From Allopusillimonas sp048270225 (GTDB lineage Bacteria > Pseudomonadota > Gammaproteobacteria > Burkholderiales > Burkholderiaceae_B), in contig JBLWTG010000012.1 in NCBI GenBank assembly GCA_048270225.1, positions 1-64,000 of the forward strand: a stretch of DNA of 64,000 nt. The letters are read 5' to 3'. The notes below the pieces were generated by a model. That model was not told where the DNA came from, did not search any database, and saw nothing but the letters and a program-made list of their open reading frames with translations. A program made the position numbers and the translations under genes. Shown here one piece after another: positions 50,477 to 59,891 of the stretch (the first letter of the stretch is position 1; every line of letters begins with the position of its first letter).

Positions 50477-53410
50477 TTACTCTGAACTGAGCACAGGGGC
50501 TGGCGCCGGCTTGACGCTGGGCTTGGCCTGCGTGGGCTCGGGTGCGGGCTGGTCTGCCTGGCGTTCTCGCCTCGCCAGCAGGTCGAGCTGTTTGTCGCTG
50601 AAACGAGACCATCCGGCCTGCCACTCGGAAGGTTCGGTGACCCGCCGCGCCTGGATTGCCGTCACCTTATATTCGGGGCAGTCGGTGGCCCAGTCGGTGC
50701 TGTCGGTGGTGACGACGTTGGCGCCGGACTCGGGAAAGTGGAAGGTTGTATAGACCACGCCAGGCTGAACCCGGTCGGTTACGTCGGCCCGCAATACCGT
50801 TTCGCCGGAACGGCTCTGTATGGCGACCATGTCGCCTGTGCGGATGCCGCGGTCCTCTGCATCGTGCGGATGTATTTCCAGCAGATCTTCGTCATGCCAG
50901 TGCACATTGGGGGTGCGCCGTGTCTGCGCTCCGACGTTGTACTGCGACAGAATCCGGCCCGTGGTCAACAACAGGGGGAATTTGCGCGTGCTGCGCTCGT
51001 CGCTGGGCACATACTTGGTGATCATGAAGCGGCCCTTGCCGCGCACGAATTCGTCGACGTGCATGATGGGCGTGCCGGCGGGCGCCGCTTCGTTGCAGGG
51101 CCATTGCACACTGCCGCCCAGCTCGTCGATTTTCTTGAACGAGACGCCATGGAAGGTCGGTGTCAGACGGGCGATCTCGTCCATGATTTCAGAAGGATGC
51201 CGATAGTTCATGGGATAGCCCAGTGCTTCGGACAAGGCGCAGGTGGCTTCCCAGTCGGCCAGGCCGCCCATGGGCTCCATGACTTTGCGCACCCGCGATA
51301 CGCGGCGCTCGGCATTGGTGAAGGTGCCGTCTTTTTCCAGAAACGAGGAGCCCGGCAGGAAGACATGCGCATACTTGGCGGTTTCGTTCAGGAAGATATC
51401 CTGGACGATGACGCATTCCATGGATTTGAGCGCTGCCATCACATGCTGGGTATTGGGGTCGGACTGGACAATGTCTTCGCCCTGGCAGTACAGGCCCTTG
51501 AAGGATCCGCTGACTGCGGCGTCGAACATATTGGGCAGGCGCAGGCCAGGCTCGGGCTGCAGCGTGACGCCCCAGTCGCGTTCGAATTCGCCGCGTACCG
51601 CGTCGTCGGACACATGGCGGTATCCCGGCAGTTCATGCGGAAACGAGCCCATGTCGCAGGAGCCCTGTACGTTGTTCTGCCCGCGCAGCGGGTTGACGCC
51701 GACGCCTTCCTTGCCCAGATTGCCCGTGGCCATGGCCAGGTTCGCAATGGCCATGACGGTGGTGGACCCCTGGCTGTGCTCGGTCACGCCCAGGCCGTAG
51801 TAGATGGAGCCATTGCCGCCGGTGGCATAGAGGCGGGCGGCGTCGCGCAGATCGGCCGCAGGCACGCCGGTTTCGGCTTCCATGGCCTCGGGCGAGTTCT
51901 CGGGCAGGGAGACGAAATCGCGCCATTGCTGGAAGGCCAGCGCCTCGCAGCGCTCGGCCACATAGGCTTCATCGATCAGCCCTTCTGTCGCAATCACATG
52001 GGCCATGGAGGTGAGCAGGGCGGTATTGGTGCCCGGGCGCACCGGCAGGTGGTAGGCAGCCTTGATATGAGCCGTATCCACCAGTTCGATGCGGCGCGGG
52101 TCAATGACGATGAGTTTGGCGCCTTCGCGCAGGCGCCGCTTGAGCCTTGACGCGAACACGGGGTGGGCTGCGCTGGGGTTGGCGCCTATCAGGATGACCA
52201 CATCGGTGAACATGACCGAATCGAAAGTCTGCGTGCCGGCCGATTCTCCCAGAGTTGTCTTCAGGCCATAGCCGGTAGGCGAGTGGCAGACGCGCGCGCA
52301 GGTGTCGACGTTGTTGGTGCCAAAGGCGGCACGCACCAGTTTCTGGACCAGATAGGTTTCCTCGTTGGTGCAGCGCGAGGAGGTGATGCCGCCGACGGAA
52401 TCGCGTCCGTAGCTGGCCTGAATGCGCCGGATTTCCGAGGCGGCATACTGAATGGCTTCGTCCCAGCTCACTTCGCGCCAGGGGTCGGAGATGCGCTCGC
52501 GTATCATGGGCTTGAGCATGCGGTCCTTGTGGGTGGCATAGCCCCAGGCAAACCGGCCCTTTACACAGGAGTGCCCGCGATTGGCCTGGCCATCTTTCCA
52601 GGGCACCATGCGCACGACTTCCTGGCCTTTCATTTCGGCCTTGAAGGCGCAGCCCACGCCGCAATAGGCGCAGGTGGTGATGACGGAGTGCTCGGCCTGT
52701 CCCATTTCGATCACCGACTTCTCGATGAGCGTCGAGGTTGGGCACGCCTGCACACAGGCGCCGCAGGACACACAGTCGCTGCCCATGAAGTCTTCGTTCT
52801 GGCCGGCAGCCACGCGCGAGCCAAACCCGCGGCCGTCTATGGTCAGCGCAAAAGTGCCTTGCACCTCGTCGCAGGCCCGCACGCAGCGGCTGCACACAAT
52901 GCACTTGGACGGGTCATAGGCAAAGTAAGGGTTGGACAAGTCCATCTCGTCGTTCAGATGGTTGGCGCCCTCATAGCCGTAGCGCACATTGCGCAGGCCG
53001 ACCACGCCGGCCATGTCCTGCAGTTCGCAATCGCCGTTGGCGGGGCAGGTCAGGCAGTCCAGGGGATGGTCGGAGATATACAGCTCCATCACGCCACGCC
53101 GTATCTCATGCAGCTTCGGGGTCTCCGTGTGGATGACCATGCCGGCTTCGACCGGCGTTGTGCAGGATGCGGGATAGCCGCGCCGGCCGTCAATCTGCAC
53201 CAGGCACAGCCGGCAAGATCCGAATGCTTCCAGATTGTCCGAGGCACAGAGCTTGGGAATGTTGATGCCGGCTTCGGCGGCTGCACGCATCACCGATGTG
53301 CCGACCGGCACCTGCATGTCGGTGCCGTCTATGGTGACGCTCACCAGTTCGGTGCTGGTGGAGGCGGGCGTGCCAAGATCGCGTTCTCGTTTGGCAATGG
53401 TTTCTAGCAT
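50477..53410 (-). CDS. fdsA: NAD-dependent formate dehydrogenase alpha subunit (molybdenum)
   Basis: A 977-residue catalytic subunit. In order: a [2Fe-2S] site (Cys55, 66, 69, 83), a His-ligated [4Fe-4S] site (His115, Cys119, 122, 128), two ferredoxin-type clusters (Cys170-180 and Cys213-223), a further cluster (Cys247, 250, 254, 282) and the Mo-bis-MGD domain. The Mo ligand is Cys375 in ARVCHSPTG, not selenocysteine. A C-terminal MGD domain ends it. Formate is oxidised to CO2 and electrons pass to FdsB. Start at ATG 53410 with GGAG upstream. Confidence 0.96.
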   Translation of the reverse strand: MLETIAKRERDLGTPASTSTELVSVTIDGTDMQVPVGTSVMRAAAEAGINIPKLCASDNLEAFGSCRLCLVQIDGRRGYPASCTTPVEAGMVIHTETPKLHEIRRGVMELYISDHPLDCLTCPANGDCELQDMAGVVGLRNVRYGYEGANHLNDEMDLSNPYFAYDPSKCIVCSRCVRACDEVQGTFALTIDGRGFGSRVAAGQNEDFMGSDCVSCGACVQACPTSTLIEKSVIEMGQAEHSVITTCAYCGVGCAFKAEMKGQEVVRMVPWKDGQANRGHSCVKGRFAWGYATHKDRMLKPMIRERISDPWREVSWDEAIQYAASEIRRIQASYGRDSVGGITSSRCTNEETYLVQKLVRAAFGTNNVDTCARVCHSPTGYGLKTTLGESAGTQTFDSVMFTDVVILIGANPSAAHPVFASRLKRRLREGAKLIVIDPRRIELVDTAHIKAAYHLPVRPGTNTALLTSMAHVIATEGLIDEAYVAERCEALAFQQWRDFVSLPENSPEAMEAETGVPAADLRDAARLYATGGNGSIYYGLGVTEHSQGSTTVMAIANLAMATGNLGKEGVGVNPLRGQNNVQGSCDMGSFPHELPGYRHVSDDAVRGEFERDWGVTLQPEPGLRLPNMFDAAVSGSFKGLYCQGEDIVQSDPNTQHVMAALKSMECVIVQDIFLNETAKYAHVFLPGSSFLEKDGTFTNAERRVSRVRKVMEPMGGLADWEATCALSEALGYPMNYRHPSEIMDEIARLTPTFHGVSFKKIDELGGSVQWPCNEAAPAGTPIMHVDEFVRGKGRFMITKYVPSDERSTRKFPLLLTTGRILSQYNVGAQTRRTPNVHWHDEDLLEIHPHDAEDRGIRTGDMVAIQSRSGETVLRADVTDRVQPGVVYTTFHFPESGANVVTTDSTDWATDCPEYKVTAIQARRVTEPSEWQAGWSRFSDKQLDLLARRERQADQPAPEPTQAKPSVKPAPAPVLSSE

Positions 53411-53421
53411 TTCGGACTCCG

Positions 53422-55008
53422 TCAGGCGACCGGCGTGCCGGCCGGCCGGCCGGCGGTTTCGCCAAAGTCTTCGGGAAAGTGTTCCAGGGCGGAGATGACG
53501 GGATAAGGCGTCATGCCGCCAAGGGCGCACAGCGAACCAGCGAGCATGGTGTCGCATAAGTCGCGCAGCAGGACAACCTGCGTTTCGCGCTGTTCGTTGC
53601 TGCGGATTTTGTCGATGACTTCGACGCCGCGTACCGCACCGATACGACAGGGGGTGCATTTTCCGCAGGACTCCACCGCGCAGAATTCCATGGCGTAGCG
53701 CGCCATCGCGGCCATGTCTACCGTATCGTCAAACGCGACCAGGCCGCCGTGGCCGATCATGGCTGAAATGGCGATATAACTTTCGTAGTCCAGCGGTACG
53801 TCCCATTGGGATTCAGGAAGATAGGCGCCCAGCGGACCGCCTACCTGTACTGCACGCAGCGGCCTGCCACTGGCGCTGCCGCCGCCAAAGTCGTAGAGCA
53901 GTTCGCGCAGGGTGAGCCCGAAGGCTTTTTCCACCAGGCCGCCTTGCTTCAGATTGCCGGCCAGCTGGAAGGGCAGGGTTCCCTTGGAGCGGCCCATGCC
54001 GAAGTCGCGGTAATAAGCCGCGCCGCGCGCGAGCACAATAGGCACCGACGCCAGCGAAATAACATTGTTGATGACAGTGGGTTGCCCGAACAGGCCCTTG
54101 AGCGCGGGCAATGGCGGCTTGGCGCGAACCAGGCCGCGCTTGCCCTCCAGGCTTTCGAGCAGGGAGGTTTCTTCGCCGCAGATGTAGGCGCCGGCGCCTA
54201 CGCGCACTTCGAGATCGAAACTGCGGCCGCTGCCGTGCACATCGCTGCCCAGCCATCCCGCAGCGCGCGCGTTGGCAATGGCTTCTTCGAGCGTGGCAAT
54301 GGCCAGCGGGTATTCGGACCGCACATAGATATAGCCATAGGTGGCCTGGACCGCAAGACCGGCGATGGTCATGCCTTCTATCAGGCAGTAAGGGTCTCCC
54401 TCCATCAGCATGCGGTCGGAGAACGTACCCGAGTCACCCTCATCCGCGTTGCAGACAATGTACTTCTGGGAGGACTGAGCGCCCAGCACGGTTTTCCATT
54501 TGACCCCGGTGGGGAAGGCCGCGCCGCCGCGCCCGCGCAGGCCGGATTCCATGACCTCTTCCACAATCTCGGCCGGCGCCATGCCCAGTGCCTTTTCCAG
54601 GCCGCGAAAGCCGCCCAGCGTCTGATAATCTTTCAGCGACACGGGATCGGTGATGCCGACCCGCGCAAACGTGAGCCGTTCCTGTTTCTTCAGATAAGGG
54701 ATGGCGTCTGTCAGCCCATGCCCGAGGGCATGTTCGCCGCCCGAGAGCCAGTCCGCATCGAACAGGCTGGCGACGTCTTCGAGTTCGACCGGGCCGTAGG
54801 CCACGCGTCCGGCAGGCGTCTGGATTTCGACCAGCGTTTCCAGCCACAGTAACCCGCGCGATCCATTGCGCACGATCTGCACGGACAGCTTGCGTTTGGC
54901 GGCTTCGTCCGCGATGGCCTGGGCGATCTCATTGGCGCCGACCGCCACGGCTGCCATATCGCGCGGCACAAAAATCCGGACGGCTGCGGATTGATCAGGC
55001 GCGCTCAT
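53422..55008 (-). CDS. fdsB: NAD-dependent formate dehydrogenase beta subunit
   Basis: A 528-residue NuoF-like subunit. The N-terminal thioredoxin-like domain is followed by the FMN/NAD region GLRGRGGAAFPTG (156-168) and GAGAYICGEETSLLESLEG. The C-terminal cysteines ESCGKCTPCR and a later Cys hold a [4Fe-4S] cluster. It passes electrons to NAD. Overlaps fdsG by 4 bp and precedes fdsA by 11 bp. Confidence 0.96.
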   Translation of the reverse strand: MSAPDQSAAVRIFVPRDMAAVAVGANEIAQAIADEAAKRKLSVQIVRNGSRGLLWLETLVEIQTPAGRVAYGPVELEDVASLFDADWLSGGEHALGHGLTDAIPYLKKQERLTFARVGITDPVSLKDYQTLGGFRGLEKALGMAPAEIVEEVMESGLRGRGGAAFPTGVKWKTVLGAQSSQKYIVCNADEGDSGTFSDRMLMEGDPYCLIEGMTIAGLAVQATYGYIYVRSEYPLAIATLEEAIANARAAGWLGSDVHGSGRSFDLEVRVGAGAYICGEETSLLESLEGKRGLVRAKPPLPALKGLFGQPTVINNVISLASVPIVLARGAAYYRDFGMGRSKGTLPFQLAGNLKQGGLVEKAFGLTLRELLYDFGGGSASGRPLRAVQVGGPLGAYLPESQWDVPLDYESYIAISAMIGHGGLVAFDDTVDMAAMARYAMEFCAVESCGKCTPCRIGAVRGVEVIDKIRSNEQRETQVVLLRDLCDTMLAGSLCALGGMTPYPVISALEHFPEDFGETAGRPAGTPVA

Positions 55009-55511
55009 GATGCAAGTCCTTCAGCACCCAGCAACTGATCCAGTTTTTTTGGCGTAACCCTGGCGTATGGGCGGCCGTTTATCATGATGGCCGGTGACTG
55101 GGCGCACAGGCCCAGGCAATAGACGGGTTCAAGCGTGACGCTGCGGTCTGCGGATTCGCCATGAAAATCGCAGCCCAGGCGCTGCCGGGCATGTTGAGCC
55201 AGGTCTTCGCCGCCGCGGGCCTGACAGGACTCGGCGCGGCATATTTCCAGTTTTACCGGTGCGGCGGGGGTTTCGCGAAAATGCGGGTAAAAGCTGATGA
55301 CGCCATGGATTTCGGCACGCGAGCGCTGCAGGGCTTCGGCCAGCACCGGAACGGCGCTGGCCGGAATACAGCCCAAAGCATGTTGAACGGCGTGCAGAAC
55401 AGGCAGCAGATTGCCCTGTTGTCCCTGGTAATGCGCCAGGGCCTGACGGACAACCTCCAGAATGGTTTCTTTGGATGGACTGAACTCGTCCGAATCCGAG
55501 GGGGTATGCAT
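55005..55511 (-). CDS. fdsG: NAD-dependent formate dehydrogenase gamma subunit
   Basis: A 168-residue NuoE-like protein with a [2Fe-2S] thioredoxin fold. Ligands lie in EICRAESCQ and YCLGLCAQSP. It is the first gene of the fdsGBA-fdhD-fdsD operon. The region upstream is A+T rich and shared with the divergent regulator at 55729. Confidence 0.95.
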   Translation of the reverse strand: MHTPSDSDEFSPSKETILEVVRQALAHYQGQQGNLLPVLHAVQHALGCIPASAVPVLAEALQRSRAEIHGVISFYPHFRETPAAPVKLEICRAESCQARGGEDLAQHARQRLGCDFHGESADRSVTLEPVYCLGLCAQSPAIMINGRPYARVTPKKLDQLLGAEGLAS

Positions 55512-55583
55512 GGCTTTCCTTCGCGATGACAGGCAGAAACAAATATGGCGGGCCTGTGGTTTGTCTCTAATATGTTTTTATTT

Positions 55584-55716
55584 GCATATAAATTGTTGAA
55601 AAGGTGCATTACCTTTTTTACAGCGTTGGAGTAATCTACACCGTTAAAATGCGAGGTTCAATAGGAAAAAATTGACATATAAAATTTTTTCTATATGAAA
55701 TAAAAAACATATAAAG
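55584..55716. promoter_or_regulatory. Repeated CATATAAA motifs in the fds divergent promoter region
   Basis: The 217-bp region between fdsG and its regulator holds CATATAAA at 55585-55592, 55676-55683 and 55708-55715. A TATATG at 55692-55697 makes an inverted repeat with CATATA at 55708-55713 (10-bp spacer). It is much more A+T rich than the flanks. A TTGACA at 55672-55677 could be a -35 box for the regulator. These are candidate sites for the regulator. Confidence 0.45.
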
Positions 55717-55728
55717 CGTGGAAATGGG

Positions 55729-56841
55729 ATGGCATACAAGTTCAAGGCGAGGTTGAGTTCAGAGTGGGTGCTCGAGAAAACGTCCGGCACGGTGTTGCCT
55801 TTGAGCGACGTATTGCGTTTGTTGTCGGCGGTGGAAGCAACTGGCCATATCGCCGGCGCCTGCAAGGCCTGTGGTCTGTCGTATCGGCATGGCTGGGGCA
55901 TATTGCGCAATGCCGAAAAAGAATTCGAAGTCTCGCTGATTGAAACCTCCCGCAGGCAAGGCTCCAAGCTCACGGCCTTTGCCCAGCACCTGATCTGGGC
56001 CAACCGCCGTGTCGACGCACGCCTGATGCCCACACTCGAAAGCATGGCATCCGAACTGGAAGAGGAACTGGAACGGCTTTATCCAGAAAGCCAGCCACGC
56101 CTGCGCCTGCATGCCAGCCATGGTTTTGCGGTGGAGGGTTTGCTTCAGCTGGCCAACGGCATGGACATGTCACCGCTGGAACTGCGCTATCGCACCGCCA
56201 TCGAAGCGCTGGCGTCCCTGGACCGGGCCGAGTGCGATCTGGCGGGTTTCCAGGTGCCGGTAGGCGAGTTCGAACTGCCCATTCTCAAGCGCTACAGCGA
56301 ATGGTTTGACCCCGATCGCCATGTGCTTATTCATCTGGCAGTCCGCAATACCGGCATGTTCGTCAAGCCGGAAAATCCCAAGGGCATTATGTCCGTGGCC
56401 GATCTGGTACGGCCCGATGTGCGTTTTGTGAACCGGCAGATCGGATCCAGTACGCGTTATCTGGTCGGGCTCATGCTCAGGCAACTGGATATCGATCCCA
56501 GCCTGGTGCAGGGCTTTGACAACAGCGAGTTCACGCACATGGCGATTGCGGCCCACATCGCCAGCGGCATGGCGGACGTGGGCATAGGCGTGGAAACCGC
56601 CGCCTGGCGCTGCGGGCTGGCCTTTATTCCACTGGCCCAGGAGCGCTATTTTTTCGCTGCGCACCGGGACAACCTGAAAACGCCGCAAATGCAGCGTCTG
56701 CTCGATCTCATGAACGGCGAGCAGTACCAGGCTTACGTATCGCAGTTGGTGGGTTACGATGCCACCTATATGGGTGCGGTTCAGACCCTGGAAGAAGCCT
56801 TTGGCGCGGAGTTCGTCTCCTTGCTGAATACGGCGGATTGA
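55729..56841 (+). CDS. Regulator with ModE/LysR-like helix-turn-helix and periplasmic-binding-protein-like domain
   Basis: A 370-residue protein. The N-terminal winged helix (LLSAVEATGHIAGACKACGLSYRHGWGILRNAEKEF) is of the ModE/LysR kind. From about residue 120 a binding-protein-like domain follows (RLRLHASHGFAVEGLLQL, NPKGIMSVADLVRPDVRFVNR, AAHIASGMADVGIGVETAAW), similar to a molybdate/small-anion binding domain. Between fds and moaA/mobA, it may sense formate or molybdate. It diverges from fdsG. Confidence 0.85.
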   Translation: MAYKFKARLSSEWVLEKTSGTVLPLSDVLRLLSAVEATGHIAGACKACGLSYRHGWGILRNAEKEFEVSLIETSRRQGSKLTAFAQHLIWANRRVDARLMPTLESMASELEEELERLYPESQPRLRLHASHGFAVEGLLQLANGMDMSPLELRYRTAIEALASLDRAECDLAGFQVPVGEFELPILKRYSEWFDPDRHVLIHLAVRNTGMFVKPENPKGIMSVADLVRPDVRFVNRQIGSSTRYLVGLMLRQLDIDPSLVQGFDNSEFTHMAIAAHIASGMADVGIGVETAAWRCGLAFIPLAQERYFFAAHRDNLKTPQMQRLLDLMNGEQYQAYVSQLVGYDATYMGAVQTLEEAFGAEFVSLLNTAD

Positions 56842-56855
56842 AGGATTATCATGGC

Positions 56856-57929
56856 ATGATGAGCAACGTTATTACCTCCGCAGTAGTACCGAACACCCCC
56901 GCCGCGTCCAGCACGCCTGCCCTGGACAGACGTGCGCGGCCCCTGCGCGATTTGCGCATCTCGGTCACGGATCGCTGCAATTTCCGCTGTACCTATTGCA
57001 TGCCGCGCGAAGTGTTCGGCAGCGATTATGCCTTCATGCCGCACGCGGACCTGCTCACTTTCGAGGAAATCACGCGCATCGCGCGTGCCGCCGTCGGGCA
57101 GGGCGTGCGCAAGATTCGGCTGACCGGCGGCGAGCCGTTGTTGCGCAAGAATATTGAAACGCTCATCGAGATGCTGACGGCCTTGCCCACGCTGGACGGC
57201 TCCCCGGTTGACGTTACCCTTACGACCAACGGCACCTTGCTCGAGAAAAAGGCCGCCGCGTTAAAGTCTGCGGGGCTTGGACGCGTGACAGTCAGCCTGG
57301 ATGCACTGGACGACAAACTGTTTGAACGCATGAGCGACAGCCGCGTCAGTGTCAGCACCGTGCTGCGCGGGATAGAAGAGGCAGCCCGCGTTGGTTTGTC
57401 GCCGGTCAAAGTGAACATGGTGGTGCGCAAGGGCGTGAACGATCATCAGATCATTCCCATGGCCGAGCATTTCCGTCACAGCGGCCATATCCTGCGTTTC
57501 ATTGAGTTCATGGACGTGGGCAGCACCAATGGGTGGGAGATGCGCGAGGTCATGACGGGTGCGGAAATCATCGAATTGATCGGCGCGCACCGCCCCGTGG
57601 AGCCTGTCGAAGCGGGCTATCGGGGCGAGGTCGCCGCACGATGGCGCTATGCCGATGGCAGTGGCGAGTTCGGCCTGATCACCAGCGTATCCCGACCATT
57701 CTGTGGCGACTGTACGCGCGCAAGGCTCTCGCCCGAAGGGCAGTTGTTTCTCTGTCTGTTCGCGAACCAGGGGCATGATCTGCGCGCCCTGGTTCGCGGT
57801 AATGCGAGCGACGATCAGATTGACGCGCGCATTGCGCAGATCTGGTCGGGCCGTGACGATCATTACTCAGAGATTCGCGGACGCGATACCGTCATCAAGA
57901 AAATCGAGATGAGCTATATCGGCGGATGA
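56856..57929 (+). CDS. moaA: GTP 3',8-cyclase (molybdenum cofactor synthesis)
   Basis: A 357-residue radical SAM enzyme for the first step of molybdopterin synthesis. The SAM cluster is Cys41-xxx-Cys45-xx-Cys48 in CNFRCTYC; a second cluster is held by FCGDCTRARLSPEGQLFLC near the C-terminus. RLTGGEPLLRKN binds SAM. It lacks the usual C-terminal GG, ending instead in SYIGG, which does carry it. Start at ATG 56856 with AAGGA upstream. It provides cofactor for formate dehydrogenase. Confidence 0.95.
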   Translation: MMSNVITSAVVPNTPAASSTPALDRRARPLRDLRISVTDRCNFRCTYCMPREVFGSDYAFMPHADLLTFEEITRIARAAVGQGVRKIRLTGGEPLLRKNIETLIEMLTALPTLDGSPVDVTLTTNGTLLEKKAAALKSAGLGRVTVSLDALDDKLFERMSDSRVSVSTVLRGIEEAARVGLSPVKVNMVVRKGVNDHQIIPMAEHFRHSGHILRFIEFMDVGSTNGWEMREVMTGAEIIELIGAHRPVEPVEAGYRGEVAARWRYADGSGEFGLITSVSRPFCGDCTRARLSPEGQLFLCLFANQGHDLRALVRGNASDDQIDARIAQIWSGRDDHYSEIRGRDTVIKKIEMSYIGG

Positions 57930-58603
57930 TCCCTCGCACAGCGTTTACCGGTCTGGTTCTCGCCGGCGGGCTTGCCCGCAGGATGCAGGGGGCCGGGTCG
58001 CGCAGGCCGCCAGATCAGGTCAATCAACATTCGGCGTTGCCAGGCTTTTCTGCGGAAACGGAGAAAGGCCTGGCCTTGCTGCGCGGCGAGCCTCTGGTCG
58101 CCCATGCCTGCCGGGCGCTGGCCTCTCAGGTGGATAGCGTACTCATCAGCGCCAACCGGCATACGGAGCAGTACGCCCGCTATGGGCAGGTGATCAGCGA
58201 TGATCCGGTGCTTGGCAACGATCTGGGTCCGCTGGCGGGCGTCGCCCAGGGGCTGGCGACAATCACGACCGAATGGCTGGCTGTCATGCCGGTCGACGTG
58301 CTGGGTATTCCCGCCGATATGGTGGCGCGCTTGGCAGATGGCGCGACGCAGCACGGCGCTCATGCCGCCTATGCGGTGAACGCTGTCGGGCAGTCGGAGC
58401 GGGCGCATCCGCTGTGCATGATCGTGCATCGCAGTATGGCTGCAGACCTGCAGGCTTTTATTCAGGCCGGGGATCGGAAGGTATTCATGTGGATGTCACG
58501 CATTTCGGCTGTGCCTGTTCGTTTCGAGAGCAACGAACAGGCATTTGCGAATATCAATACGCTGGATGATCTGGAAAAGGCTGATCGCTTGTATTCCCTT
58601 TGA
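57926..58603 (+). CDS. mobA: Molybdenum cofactor guanylyltransferase with an inserted loop
   Basis: A 225-residue MobA that adds GMP to molybdopterin, making the MGD form used by FdsA. The nucleotide motif is LVLAGGLARRM, but the Lys that normally follows within a few residues (D-K-G-L) is delayed to EKGL by an inserted loop of about 27 residues. The rest (DLGPLAGVAQGLA, MPVDVLGIP, HPLCMIVHRSM, NINTLDDL) is normal. Overlaps moaA by 4 bp. Confidence 0.92.
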   Translation: MIPRTAFTGLVLAGGLARRMQGAGSRRPPDQVNQHSALPGFSAETEKGLALLRGEPLVAHACRALASQVDSVLISANRHTEQYARYGQVISDDPVLGNDLGPLAGVAQGLATITTEWLAVMPVDVLGIPADMVARLADGATQHGAHAAYAVNAVGQSERAHPLCMIVHRSMAADLQAFIQAGDRKVFMWMSRISAVPVRFESNEQAFANINTLDDLEKADRLYSL

Positions 58604-58632
58604 GAGAGAGAACAGCGCAGTTCAGCGGCTCC

Positions 58633-59829
<1,197 letters not shown>

Positions 59830-59891
59830 GTTCTCCGGTGCAATGCAGTTGAATTCAGGGTAATCGTGGCCAGGCGGTGCGGGGACCCGGT

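Noticed and set aside
50477..53410. Selenocysteine formate dehydrogenase
   Set aside because: The molybdenum ligand codon encodes Cys375; there is no in-frame TGA at that site.
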